Source of the DNA: Kocuria rosea subsp. polaris
GTDB taxonomy: Bacteria; Actinomycetota; Actinomycetes; Actinomycetales; Micrococcaceae
NCBI GenBank assembly: GCA_023896275.1
Contig: MLDA01000004.1
Span: 62,001 to 126,000, forward strand
DNA: 64,000 nt
Direction: 5' to 3'
Program-made: the position numbers and the translations under genes
The notes under the pieces: generated by a model
The model's database searches: none
Told to the model about the DNA's origin: nothing
The model's input: the letters and a program-made list of their open reading frames with translations, nothing else
In this document: in pieces, positions 24,108-33,106 of the stretch
Position numbering within the stretch: the first letter of the stretch is position 1
Layout: every line of letters begins with the position of its first letter

Positions 24108-25130
24108 ATGGCTGGTGTGAACTCCAGCCCAGCCACAGCTCGCACGGCCGTCACGCGCAAGGACGTGGCGCGCCTGGCCGGCGTCAGCACCGCCGTCGTG
24201 AGCTACGTCGTCAACGGCGGGCCAAAGCGCGTGGCCCCCGCGACCGAGGAGAAAGTCCGCCGGGCCGTCGAGGCCCTCGGTTACCAGCCCAACGCGGCCG
24301 CCCGCGCCCTGAAGCTCGGCTCCTCCGAGATGTTCGGGATGGTCGTCCCCGACGCCACGAACGCTTTCTTCGCGACGATGGTGCGGGCCGTGGAAAATGC
24401 GGCGCTCGAGCGGGGGTTCGCCGTCCTGTTCGCGGACTCGGACGGGTCGCTGCGCACCGAGCGTCGGCTCGTGCAGAATCTCGTGAACCGGCGGGTCGAC
24501 GGCGTGTTCTTGTGCAGTGTGCTCGCCGAACCCGACCTGAGCGATCTCGAGCGGGCCGAGATGCCCGCCGTCCTGCTCAACCGCAGCGTCGAGAGCCCCG
24601 CCTTCAGCTCGGTGGGTGTGACGTTTGAGGAGGGAGCGCGTCGGGCGGTCGAGCACCTCATCGGCCACGGCCATCGGGACATCGGCCTGATCATGGGCAC
24701 GAATTCGGGCGAGGAGCTCGACGGTCGCGAGGCGGGCTGGCGGCAGGGGCTCGCGGACGCGGGGCTGGACGAGGGGATGATCCTGCGCTCGGAATTCACG
24801 CGCGAGGGCGGCTACCGTGCCGGGCAGCGGTTCCTCGCCGCCACCGAGCGGCCGTCCGCGGTGTTCGTGAGCTCCGACTTGCAGGCGATTGGCTTCCTGC
24901 ACGCGGTCCTCGAGGGTGGGCTGAAGGTTCCGGAGGACCTGGCGATCTTCGCGTTCGACGGGTCGCCGGAGTCAGCGTACAGCTGGCCGGCGCTGAGCAC
25001 GGTGGTTCAGCCGGTCGAGGAGATGGCCCGCGCGGCCGTCGACGCGCTGTTCGCCACGCGCGAGGGCGGACCGGTGGAGCACCGCGTCTTCGACGTCGAG
25101 CTGTTGCCGCGCGCCTCCTGCGGCTGTTAG
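24108..25130 (+). CDS. LacI-family transcriptional regulator of the alpha-galactoside locus
   Basis: A 340-residue repressor with an N-terminal helix-turn-helix (RKDVARLAGVSTAVVSYVVNG, about 18-38), hinge (NAAARALKLG) and a periplasmic-binding-protein-like sensor domain. The ATG at 24108 is taken; TAGGGT lies at 24092-24097. It follows the Gfo/Idh gene by 13 bases and its end overlaps the convergent kinase gene by four bases. Confidence 0.9.
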   Translation: MAGVNSSPATARTAVTRKDVARLAGVSTAVVSYVVNGGPKRVAPATEEKVRRAVEALGYQPNAAARALKLGSSEMFGMVVPDATNAFFATMVRAVENAALERGFAVLFADSDGSLRTERRLVQNLVNRRVDGVFLCSVLAEPDLSDLERAEMPAVLLNRSVESPAFSSVGVTFEEGARRAVEHLIGHGHRDIGLIMGTNSGEELDGREAGWRQGLADAGLDEGMILRSEFTREGGYRAGQRFLAATERPSAVFVSSDLQAIGFLHAVLEGGLKVPEDLAIFAFDGSPESAYSWPALSTVVQPVEEMARAAVDALFATREGGPVEHRVFDVELLPRASCGC

Positions 25131-25789
25131 TCCCAGTCGATGATGCGGTCCGCGCGGCCCCGGGTCTGCTCGACGAGCCGGGCGTTGACCTCATCCGTGC
25201 CCGCGGCCCACGCGCGGGCGGCCTGCGGGCTCTTGCCGAAGCGTTCGTGCCGGGCCGTGAGTCGCTCGAGCCGCACGCGCGGGTCCGAATCCACGAACCA
25301 GATCTCGTCGCAGAGACCGTGCAGCCGGGACCACGGGTCGGCGTCGGCGAGCAGGTAGTTGCCCTCCGTGATGATCAGACGGGCAGTGGGCGGTACCTCA
25401 ATGCCGGCGGCGATGGGTTCCTCCAGGTCGCGCTCGAAACGGGGCGCGAACACCGGCCGGTCGGCGGTGTGGCGGAGCCGCTCCAGCAGCGCGACGTAGC
25501 CGTCGGCGTCGAACGTGTCGATCGCACCCTTGCGATCCAGCGCGCCGCGGGCGCGCAGGACGCGGTCGCTCAGGTGGAACCCGTCCATCGGCACGACGGC
25601 GGCCGCCGACCCGAAGCGTTCAGCCAGGAGTGCGGCGAGCGTTGACTTTCCGGCCCCCGGTGCGCCGGCGATGCCCAGCACGGTGCGCCCCTCCGAGGCG
25701 CGGACAAAGTCCTCGGCACGCTGCACTGCGGCGGAGATCGCGGCGGCGGGAGCCGGTTGGGACGCGGTGGAGGATGGATGATCGCGCAT
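25127..25789 (-). CDS. Nucleoside/nucleotide-kinase-fold small-molecule kinase (possible sugar kinase)
   Basis: A 220-residue P-loop kinase of the uridine kinase/pantothenate kinase group: Walker A GAPGAGKST (42-50), VPMDGFHLSD (substrate loop) and RLIITEGNYLLAD. I chose the ATG at 25789; the frame extends further but without start signals. It is divergent from the mannitol-dehydrogenase-family gene with shared CTCAwwTGAG boxes between, so it may phosphorylate the ketose made by that enzyme. That role is inference; no canonical PfkB or FGGY sugar kinase is nearby. Confidence 0.8.
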   Translation of the reverse strand: MRDHPSSTASQPAPAAAISAAVQRAEDFVRASEGRTVLGIAGAPGAGKSTLAALLAERFGSAAAVVPMDGFHLSDRVLRARGALDRKGAIDTFDADGYVALLERLRHTADRPVFAPRFERDLEEPIAAGIEVPPTARLIITEGNYLLADADPWSRLHGLCDEIWFVDSDPRVRLERLTARHERFGKSPQAARAWAAGTDEVNARLVEQTRGRADRIIDWD

Positions 25790-25835
25790 GAGAGGCAGTC
25801 TATGCGTCGTCTTGAGGACCCTCCTGAGAACTTTC

Positions 25836-25867
25836 CGCTCATTTGAGACACCAGTCGCGCTCAAATG
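25836..25867. promoter_or_regulatory. Two SorC-type operator boxes between kinase and dehydrogenase genes
   Basis: CGCTCATTTGAG (25836-25847) and CGCTCAAATG (25858-25867), two helical turns apart. The same word occurs four kilobases away in front of the SorC regulator and the polyol importer, so one regulator probably controls both divergent pairs. Confidence 0.7.
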
Positions 25868-25961
25868 TTATGCTCGATGAAAATAAGGGTGTTGCGCATC
25901 ACTTCGACGGAGAGCGCGGCGCCTCGAATCGACTCTCGACACAAGGGCGGGGAGCATCATC

Positions 25962-27530
25962 ATGGGCCAGAACGAAGTGGGAATGGGTGGACAGGCTGGA
26001 GCTGTCCGCCTGAACGCGGCGAACCTGCAGTCGCTAGCGGTGCAAGGTCGGGGCGTCGAGACGCCCGCGTACGCTGCGGATCAGCGCCGGGTCGGCATCG
26101 TCCACTTCGGGGTCGGCGGCTTCCATCGGGCCCACCAGGCGCTCTACCTCGACCGGCTCATGCAGCAGGGCCGCGCGCTCGACTGGGCGATCTGCGGCGT
26201 CGGCCTCATGCCCTTCGACACCGCGATGCGCGACGCACTGACCGCCCAGGACGGGCTCTACACCCTCGTTGAGAAGGCCCCGGACGGCACGCGCACCGCG
26301 CGCGTCATCGGGTCCATCGCCGAGTATCTCTACGCGCCCGACGACCCCGAGGCAGTCCTCGCGCGCCTGGCCGATCCTGCGGTCCGCATCGTCTCCCTCA
26401 CCGTGACCGAGGGCGGCTACAACTACAACGCGCGCACCGGCGAGTTCCTGGCTGACACCCCCGACGTCGCCGCGGACCTCGCCGCGGGAGCGGGGCAGCC
26501 CCCGCGCACCACCTTCGGGTTCGTGGCCGAGGCCCTCCGCCGCCGTCGTGCCGCGGGGACCGCACCCTTCACGGTGATGAGCTGCGACAACATCCAGGGC
26601 AACGGGCACCTCGCGCAGAAGGTCTTCACCGCGTTCGCGGACCTGAAGGATCCGGAGCTAGGTGCTTGGATCCGCGCGAACGTCGCGTTCCCGAACTCCA
26701 TGGTCGACCGCATCACCCCCGTGTCGACCGATGCAGACCGCGAGGCCGTCGCCGCCGACTACGGGATCGCGGACGCGTGGCCCGTCGTCTGCGAGGACTT
26801 CATCCAGTGGGTGCTCGAGGATGCCTTCCCTGCCGGACGCCCGCCGTTCGAGGAGGTGGGCGTGCAGGTGGTCGACGACGTCGAGCCGTACGAGCTCATG
26901 AAGCTGCGCCTGCTCAACGCGACGCACCAGGCGATGGCCTACACCGGTTACCTGGCCGGATACCGCTACGCGCACGAGGCCGCCCGCGACCCGCTCTTCG
27001 CCGAATTCTTCGCCGCCTACATGGACCGCGAGGCGACGCCGACGCTGCGCCCGGTCCCGGGCATCGACCTGGACGACTACAAGCGCCAGCTCATCGAGCG
27101 CTTCTCCAACGAGCAGGTCCGCGACACGCTCGCCCGCCTCTGCGCGGAGTCCAGCGACCGCATCCCCACCTGGCTCGTCCCGGTCATCACGCACCATCTG
27201 CACGACGACGACGGCGGTGTGGCCCGGCGCGGTCCGGTGGCCCTGAGTGCGGCGATCGTCGCGTCGTGGGCGCGCTACGCGGAGGGTGTCGACGAGGCGG
27301 GGCAGCCGATCGAGATCGTCGACCGCCTGAAGGATCGCGTCACGGCCGCTGCCGCGCGCCAGGAGGAGGACGAACTCGCGTTCCTGCGCGACCCCGAACT
27401 CTTCGGCGATCTGGTCGAGAACGAGGACTTCACTGCCCACTACGTGGCCGCGCTGCGCAGCTTCAAAGCGGCAGGCTCGCGCGCGACACTCGAAGCGCTT
27501 CGCGCGTCCGGCTGGAGCGGCCTCCTCTGA
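25962..27530 (+). CDS. Mannitol dehydrogenase family oxidoreductase
   Basis: A 522-residue NAD-dependent polyol or uronate dehydrogenase. N-terminal Rossmann motif HFGVGGFHRAHQALYLD (about 47-63); the family catalytic motif KxxxxNxxH is Lys314, Asn319, His322 in KLRLLNATHQA. Likely substrates are mannitol, arabitol or sorbitol (to the ketose). GGGGAG precedes the ATG. Divergent from the kinase with shared operator boxes; fructuronate reductase is a less likely alternative given the importer nearby. Confidence 0.9.
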   Translation: MGQNEVGMGGQAGAVRLNAANLQSLAVQGRGVETPAYAADQRRVGIVHFGVGGFHRAHQALYLDRLMQQGRALDWAICGVGLMPFDTAMRDALTAQDGLYTLVEKAPDGTRTARVIGSIAEYLYAPDDPEAVLARLADPAVRIVSLTVTEGGYNYNARTGEFLADTPDVAADLAAGAGQPPRTTFGFVAEALRRRRAAGTAPFTVMSCDNIQGNGHLAQKVFTAFADLKDPELGAWIRANVAFPNSMVDRITPVSTDADREAVAADYGIADAWPVVCEDFIQWVLEDAFPAGRPPFEEVGVQVVDDVEPYELMKLRLLNATHQAMAYTGYLAGYRYAHEAARDPLFAEFFAAYMDREATPTLRPVPGIDLDDYKRQLIERFSNEQVRDTLARLCAESSDRIPTWLVPVITHHLHDDDGGVARRGPVALSAAIVASWARYAEGVDEAGQPIEIVDRLKDRVTAAAARQEEDELAFLRDPELFGDLVENEDFTAHYVAALRSFKAAGSRATLEALRASGWSGLL

Positions 27531-27654
27531 TCGGGGTGATGCGGCTGTTGATCGGCTGGCCCACGCCTGACGGACGGACCTGGAGGTGTGGGGCGTCTGC
27601 TAGCCTCGCGACAAGAGCGCGGCGGGTGCCGTGCGCGGGGGAGGGGTAGTGGCC

Positions 27655-28164
27655 ATGTGGTCAGCGGCAACGCGTCGAATCATGCTCATCATCGTGAGCG
27701 CGGTGGCCTTGGTCGCCGTGCTCTTCATGGTCTTCGTCGCGCCGGGACGCCTGGCGAGCGGGGCCGGAGACAGCGCGTGCGGCCCGGCCGACAAGAACGG
27801 ACAGCTCGTTTCCGGGATGGCCTATCTCGACAATCGCGGGCTCGGGGCGGCCGTGATCGAGGACGTGCAACCGGTCGACGGTGAGAACCTCGAGGTCGTC
27901 TCGTGGGGTCTGCGTGAGATGGATTCCGAGCTCAACATCGGGATCGGCCCGGCCGATGGAATCAGCGAGGCCGCCACGCAGCGCCGGGTCGAGCCGAAGT
28001 CGCAGATGACGCTCGAGACCGTCCTCGGCCTGGTGGACGAGTCGAAGCCCGGTGAGGCCTCCGGTGTGCGCGTGACCTACACGGACCGGCTGCACATCAC
28101 CCGCTGGTCGGTCGTCACCGGCGTGCACCTGACGGTCCAGCCGCACGACGGACGGTGTTTCTGA
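27655..28164 (+). CDS. Membrane-anchored extracytoplasmic protein of unknown function
   Basis: A 169-residue protein with one N-terminal membrane helix (about 8-30; MLIIVSAVALVAVLFMVFVA) and an extracytoplasmic domain with two Cys (ACGPADK near 42 and the penultimate residue), which might pair. GAGGGG precedes the ATG at 27655. It sits inside the polyol region but shows no link to sugar uptake. Confidence 0.65.
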   Translation: MWSAATRRIMLIIVSAVALVAVLFMVFVAPGRLASGAGDSACGPADKNGQLVSGMAYLDNRGLGAAVIEDVQPVDGENLEVVSWGLREMDSELNIGIGPADGISEAATQRRVEPKSQMTLETVLGLVDESKPGEASGVRVTYTDRLHITRWSVVTGVHLTVQPHDGRCF

Positions 28165-28173
28165 GCCGGTGGC

Positions 28174-28632
28174 TCAAGCGCTTTCGATCGCCGCCGAGCC
28201 GCCCGATTCGGTCGAAGAAGCCAGCGCCGGCTGAGTGGTGCGCGGGCGGCGGCGAAGCACGCGGCGGGCCAAGAAGAACGCGGCGACCAGTGCGAGGGCG
28301 GAGAGCGGCAGGCTCACGATCGGGACCAGCGTCTGCCCGACGATCAGGCTGTGCCAGCACGCGGAGACCAGTACCAGGGTGACGGCGACGGTCGACGTGA
28401 ACCGCGACATCTGGAAGCGCCAGAGCAGGATGAAGGCCATGGCGCCGGAGACCAGCGGAACCGCGAGGATCAAGTAGACGAACAGCGCCGTCGAGACCGC
28501 GGGTGGACCGAACAGCGAAGAAGAGACCCAGAAGCCCCAGTCCAACGGAACCGCCACGAGCAGGCCGAGCGCTGCGCCGGTGATCACGGCGCCCACTCCC
28601 GTCGCTCCGCGCCGGAATTCGTCTGCTGCCAT
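28174..28632 (-). CDS. Four-helix membrane protein of unknown function
   Basis: A 152-residue protein with about four membrane helices and a Ser/Thr-rich C-terminus. The ATG at 28632 is preceded on its strand by GAGGGGGACC. It converges with the preceding gene and lies downstream of the SorC gene, in the same direction. No family recognised. Confidence 0.65.
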   Translation of the reverse strand: MAADEFRRGATGVGAVITGAALGLLVAVPLDWGFWVSSSLFGPPAVSTALFVYLILAVPLVSGAMAFILLWRFQMSRFTSTVAVTLVLVSACWHSLIVGQTLVPIVSLPLSALALVAAFFLARRVLRRRPRTTQPALASSTESGGSAAIESA

Positions 28633-28739
28633 GCTGGTCCCCCTCAGGTCCGGAGGTGCGGGAAGGGCATCCGGCACCATCGTTTCTACAGTATCGTGAA
28701 ACAACCCACTGGGGCGACAACTCTTGTTGAAGCGTGCGC

Positions 28740-29678
28740 CTATTCGGGCGCGATGCCGTTCTCCGCGGCGAGGGCCGCGGCCAGCTCCCCGTCCACGACG
28801 AGCTGCTGGACGAATCCGCTGCGCAGCGCGGCCAGGACGCCGGGCAGGTTGTCCGCACCGTAGGCGACGGCCACCGTCGTCGCGGCCGCGCGCAACTGGT
28901 CGATCGTGACCGAGATGACCCGGCCGTCGAGGCCAGCATCCACGTGCTGCCCGTCGCCCGTCAGTAGCCGCCCGGAGACCTCCGCCACGGCTCCCGCTTC
29001 CGCGATCGCGGCCCGTTCCGCCTTGGTGAGGCGCTCCCAGACCGTCGATCGGCCCGCGGTCCACGTGCCGATCGCGACCATCGCGATATCCAGGTGGTCC
29101 GCCTGCGCCTGCGCCTGCGAGATCTCCGGCAGTCTGCGCAGGCTCTCGGCGAGTTCGGCGGTCTCGACGATCAGGGGCGCCGGCAGCGGCCAGGTCCGGC
29201 CGTCCGTGGCGGCGCCGAGGCGGTGGATCAGTTGGCCCGAGCCGCCGTCGTCGCCGACGCGCAGGTCGCCGGCGAGCTGTACGACGTCGCACGTGGGCAG
29301 GCGTTCGAGGTGGGTGGCCATGAGGCTGAGCGTGCGGGACCACGAGACGCCGACCGTGTCGCCTTCGCGAGCAAGCGAGCCGAGCGTGGCGGCGGCCTGC
29401 TCGGCCACGGCTTCGCGCGCCGTGGACCCGGCGGCTCCCCGCGCGATGTCGATCGCGTCAACGCCGAGTGCCGCGGCGAGGGCGGCGGCGTCGATGCGCG
29501 TGTGGGCGGGGCGGTGGATCGTGATGTCGACGATGCCGTCCCGGCGCGCCTCGTCGAGGTAGCGGGCCACCTGGAAGCGTGAGATGCCGTGCTCCTTGGC
29601 GATCTCCACCTTCGACGTGTTGTTCAAGTAATAGGCCGTGGCGATATCGGCCAGTAGCTCGTGGTGCGTCGTCGACAT
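28740..29678 (-). CDS. SorC/DeoR-type sugar-binding transcriptional regulator
   Basis: A 312-residue regulator: N-terminal helix-turn-helix (AYYLNNTSKVEIAKEHGISRFQVARYLDEARRDG, about 13-46) and a C-terminal sugar-phosphate-sensing domain (VAYGADNLPGVLAALRSGFVQQLVVD). Members are released from DNA by a phosphorylated sugar or polyol. The gene is divergent from a polyol importer with several copies of CTCAwwTGAG between, so it most likely regulates itself, the importer, and the dehydrogenase/kinase pair. Confidence 0.9.
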   Translation of the reverse strand: MSTTHHELLADIATAYYLNNTSKVEIAKEHGISRFQVARYLDEARRDGIVDITIHRPAHTRIDAAALAAALGVDAIDIARGAAGSTAREAVAEQAAATLGSLAREGDTVGVSWSRTLSLMATHLERLPTCDVVQLAGDLRVGDDGGSGQLIHRLGAATDGRTWPLPAPLIVETAELAESLRRLPEISQAQAQADHLDIAMVAIGTWTAGRSTVWERLTKAERAAIAEAGAVAEVSGRLLTGDGQHVDAGLDGRVISVTIDQLRAAATTVAVAYGADNLPGVLAALRSGFVQQLVVDGELAAALAAENGIAPE

Positions 29679-29730
29679 GGCGATCCTCGGTCAGGGGAAG
29701 TGGCGGTCGCGCGCTGAGGCTCGCGGCCAT

Positions 29731-29842
29731 AACGCTCAAATGAGCGTTCGGGGTGGTTCCGAGTATGCCACTCTTGCTCATTTGCGCAAATGTGGCTACA
29801 GTCACATATCAAATGAGCGTGCATTGCCAATCATTTGAGCGT
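29731..29842. promoter_or_regulatory. SorC operator array
   Basis: Four boxes: AACGCTCAAATGAGCGTT (29731-29748, an 18-base palindrome apart from its AA centre), CATTTGCGCAAATG (29779-29792, perfect palindrome), TCAAATGAGCGT (29809-29820) and TCATTTGAGCGT (29831-29842), the last two 22 bases apart. They fill the gap between the regulator and the importer operon. Confidence 0.75.
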
Positions 29843-29877
29843 GACGCCGGATACTGATACGAGGAGCGCAACCCACC

Positions 29878-31257
29878 ATGAATCGTCAAAGCGCCCGACG
29901 CCTCGGCGAGCTGCCGCTGAGCCGCCGCGGACTGCTGGGCCTCGGGCTCGGCGCGGCAGCCACCGCCGGGCTTGCCGCCTGCGGACCGAACGGATCGCAG
30001 CAGAGCCAGGAGATCGTCGTCGCGATCGTCTCCAACCCGCAGATGCAGGACGCAATCTCCCTGATCAGCGACTTCCGCGCGAAGAACCCGGGCATCAACG
30101 TCCGCTTCGTCTCGCTGCCCGAGAACGAGGCCCGGGCCAAGATCACGGCCTCCGTCGCGACGGGAGGCGGCGAGTTCGACGTCGTCATGGTCTCCAACTA
30201 CGAGACCCCGATGTGGGCCGAGAACGGGTGGATCACCGACCTAGTCCCGTTCATGGACGCGACTGACGGCTACGACCGCGAGGACTTCATCCCCACCATC
30301 CGCGAGGCGCTGACCGTGGGCGCCGGCCAGTACTCGGTCCCGTTCTACGGGGAGTCCTCTTTCCTGGTCTACCGCCAGGACCTGTTCGACGAGGCCGGCA
30401 TCAGCATGCCCGAGCAGCCCACGTGGGACGAGGTGGCCCAGATCGCCGCCCGGATGCACGACCCCGCGAACAACTTCTCCGGCATCTGCCTGCGTGGGCT
30501 CGCCGGCTGGGGTGAGGTCATGGCCCCGCTGAACACCGTCATCAACACGTACGGCGGGCGCTGGTTCGACGAGGCGTGGAACCCGCAGCTGGACAGTCCG
30601 GAGGTGCGCGCCGCGGTCAGCGACTACGTGAACCTCGTGCGCGACTACGGCCAGCCCGGCGCGGCGACGTCCGGATACGGCGACTGCCTGACCCGGTTCG
30701 CCCAGGGCAACGCCGCCATGTGGTACGACGCCACGGCGATGGTCTCCTCGGTGGAGGATCCGGCGTCGTCCCTCGTGGTCGGCAAGACCGGCTACGCGCT
30801 CGCCCCCGTGAAGGAGACGGAGTCGGCCGGCTGGCTGTACACGTGGTCGCTCGCGATCCCCGAGACCAGCGAGCGCAAGCAGGCCGCCTGGGACTTCATC
30901 GCGTGGATGACCAACAAGGACTACTTCCAGCTCGTCGGCGATCAGGTCAGCTGGGAGCGGCTGCCGCCCGGAAGCCGGCAGTCCACCTATGAGATCCCGC
31001 AGTACGCCGAGATCGCCGAGTCCTACGCGGGCCCGACGCTCAAGGCCATGGGCCAAGCGAGCCAGGAGACCTCGATGGTGCACCCCGTGCCCTACACGGG
31101 CCTCCAGTTCGTGGGAATCCCCGAGTTCCAGGACCTCGGCACCCGCGTCGCGCAGCAGATCTCCGCTGCCATCGCCGGGCAGCAGAGCGTCGAAGCCGCA
31201 CTCGAACAATCCCAGAGCTTCGCCACGTCCGTGGCCCGAACCTACCAGGAAGGCTGA
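29878..31257 (+). CDS. Tat-type polyol/sugar-binding lipoprotein of an ABC importer (CUT1)
   Basis: A 459-residue solute-binding protein. The N-terminus has a twin-arginine motif (LSRRGLLGL) followed by a lipobox GLAAC (Cys about 39), so export by Tat and lipid anchoring are likely. The fold is the family 1 binding protein (SDFRAKNPGINVRFVSLPENEARAKI; YSVPFYGESSFLVYRQDLF), similar in layout to SmoE/MtlE. GAGGAG lies upstream. First gene of the three-gene importer operon. Confidence 0.9.
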   Translation: MNRQSARRLGELPLSRRGLLGLGLGAAATAGLAACGPNGSQQSQEIVVAIVSNPQMQDAISLISDFRAKNPGINVRFVSLPENEARAKITASVATGGGEFDVVMVSNYETPMWAENGWITDLVPFMDATDGYDREDFIPTIREALTVGAGQYSVPFYGESSFLVYRQDLFDEAGISMPEQPTWDEVAQIAARMHDPANNFSGICLRGLAGWGEVMAPLNTVINTYGGRWFDEAWNPQLDSPEVRAAVSDYVNLVRDYGQPGAATSGYGDCLTRFAQGNAAMWYDATAMVSSVEDPASSLVVGKTGYALAPVKETESAGWLYTWSLAIPETSERKQAAWDFIAWMTNKDYFQLVGDQVSWERLPPGSRQSTYEIPQYAEIAESYAGPTLKAMGQASQETSMVHPVPYTGLQFVGIPEFQDLGTRVAQQISAAIAGQQSVEAALEQSQSFATSVARTYQEG

Positions 31258-31260
31258 GCC

Positions 31261-32202
31261 ATGAGCACCGAAACCGCCGTGCGCCGGGGCGCGGGCAATG
31301 GCCCCGCAAGCCCGGAGGCCCGCCGGGCCGCACGCCGCGAGGGCTGGTCCCGCCGGTTGCCGCTGCTGCCGGCACTGATCTTCACGATTGTCGTCACCCA
31401 GATCCCGTTCGCGATGACCATCTGGTACTCGCTGCGGTCCTGGAACCTGCTGCGGCCCGACGGTGAGACGTTCGTCTGGTTCCAGAACTTCGTCGACATC
31501 TTCGCCGATTCGACGTTCCGCGGCGCCGCCCTGAACTCGATCCTCATCACCCTCGGCTGCGTCTTCGCGTCCCTCATCCTCGGCACGCTGTTCGCGATCC
31601 TGCTCGACCGCGAGTTCCTCGGCCGCGGCATCGTGCGCACGCTGTTGATCACCCCGTTCCTCATCATGCCGGCGGCGACGTCGATGCTGTGGAGCGTGTC
31701 CATGCTGAACCCGAGTTTCGGCCTCGTGAACTGGGTCATCGGGCTCGTCGGTATCGGACCGATCGACTTCACCTCCCAGCTGCCGCTGTTCTCCGTGATT
31801 ATGGCGCTCGTGTGGCAGTGGACCCCGTTCATGATGCTGCTGATCCTCGCGGGGCTGCAGGCCCAGCCGAAGGACGTGCTCGAGGCCGCCTCGCTCGACG
31901 GTGCCGGGTGGGGCAAGACGTTCCTCTTCGTCACGCTGCCGCAGCTGCGCCGCTACATCGAGCTGTCGGTCCTCCTCGGCGCGATCTATGTGGTCAACAC
32001 GTTCGACCAGATCTACCTGATGACCGCGGGCGGTCCCGGCACGGCCAGCGCCAACCTGCCGTTCTACATCTACCAGCGGGCCTTCCTCGGGTTCGACGTC
32101 GGCCAGGCCGCGGCCATGGGCGTCGTCACCGTGATCGCCACCATCATCATCGCGACCTTCGCGCTGCGCCTCATCTTCCGCAGCTTCGACGTAAAGGACT
32201 GA
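31261..32202 (+). CDS. Polyol/sugar ABC transporter permease, MalF/SmoF type
   Basis: A 313-residue membrane subunit with six helices; the ATPase-contact loop reads LEAASLDGAGWGKTFLFVTLP. It begins three bases after the binding-protein stop with GAAGG just before the ATG. Partner of the following permease. Confidence 0.9.
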   Translation: MSTETAVRRGAGNGPASPEARRAARREGWSRRLPLLPALIFTIVVTQIPFAMTIWYSLRSWNLLRPDGETFVWFQNFVDIFADSTFRGAALNSILITLGCVFASLILGTLFAILLDREFLGRGIVRTLLITPFLIMPAATSMLWSVSMLNPSFGLVNWVIGLVGIGPIDFTSQLPLFSVIMALVWQWTPFMMLLILAGLQAQPKDVLEAASLDGAGWGKTFLFVTLPQLRRYIELSVLLGAIYVVNTFDQIYLMTAGGPGTASANLPFYIYQRAFLGFDVGQAAAMGVVTVIATIIIATFALRLIFRSFDVKD

Positions 32203-32205
32203 GTC

Positions 32206-33099
32206 ATGGCCACGACACTGACTTCACCCACCCCCGCGCGCGGCGCGGCCGGCGAGGGGCCAGCGGCGCGCGCGCCCCGTCGTCGTCCCGGATCCGCCGG
32301 CGGGCGACTGCTGACGATTCTCACCTGGCTGCTCGCGCTCGTCTTCTTTGCGCCGGTGCTGTGGATGGTGACGACGTCGTTCAAGCAGGAGAACGCGGCC
32401 GCCTCCACGCCGCCGACGTTCGTCTTCGAGCCGACGCTGCAGCAGTACGCGGACGTGCTGGCTCAGAACGCCGGGCCGTACTTCACGAACTCGCTCATCG
32501 CGACGGGTGTCTCGACGCTGCTGGTCATCGCGCTCGCCGTGCCCGCGGCCTACGCGCTGAGCATCCGGCCCGTACAGAAGACCTCCGACGTGCTCTTCTT
32601 CTTCATCTCCACGAAAATGCTGCCGGTCGTCGCCGTCATCATGCCGATCTACGTGATCTCTGGCCGGCTGCACGTGCTCGACAACGTCTGGACGCTCGTG
32701 GTCCTCTACACGTCGATGAACCTGCCGATCGCCGTCTGGATGATGCGCTCCTTCTTCCAGGAGGTCCCGGGTGAGGTGCTCGAGGCCGCTCAGATGGACG
32801 GGGCCGGGCTCATGAAGACCCTGCGCTCGGTCCTCATCCCGATGGTGGCCCCGGGCATCGCCGCGACCGCGCTGATCTGCGTGATCTTCTCCTGGAACGA
32901 GTTCTTCTTCGCGCTCAACTTGACCGCCGCGAAGGCCGCCACCGTGCCCGTGTTTCTCATGGGCACGATGACGAGTGAGGGGCTGTTCCTCGCGAAGCTC
33001 TCGGCGGCGAGCGTGCTGGCCTCGCTGCCCGTGGTCCTGGCCGGCTGGGCCGCCCAGAAGCAGCTGGTGCGCGGCCTGTCGATGGGTGCGGTGAAGTAG
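32206..33099 (+). CDS. Polyol/sugar ABC transporter permease, MalG/SmoG type
   Basis: A 297-residue membrane subunit with six helices; contact loop LEAAQMDGAGLMKTLRSVLIP. It starts three bases after the previous stop. No ATPase gene follows: the convergent aspartase gene ends eight bases away, so the importer must borrow an ATPase, as with MsiK in Streptomyces (established for that genus, inferred here). Confidence 0.9.
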   Translation: MATTLTSPTPARGAAGEGPAARAPRRRPGSAGGRLLTILTWLLALVFFAPVLWMVTTSFKQENAAASTPPTFVFEPTLQQYADVLAQNAGPYFTNSLIATGVSTLLVIALAVPAAYALSIRPVQKTSDVLFFFISTKMLPVVAVIMPIYVISGRLHVLDNVWTLVVLYTSMNLPIAVWMMRSFFQEVPGEVLEAAQMDGAGLMKTLRSVLIPMVAPGIAATALICVIFSWNEFFFALNLTAAKAATVPVFLMGTMTSEGLFLAKLSAASVLASLPVVLAGWAAQKQLVRGLSMGAVK

Positions 33100-33106
33100 G
33101 CCCGGC

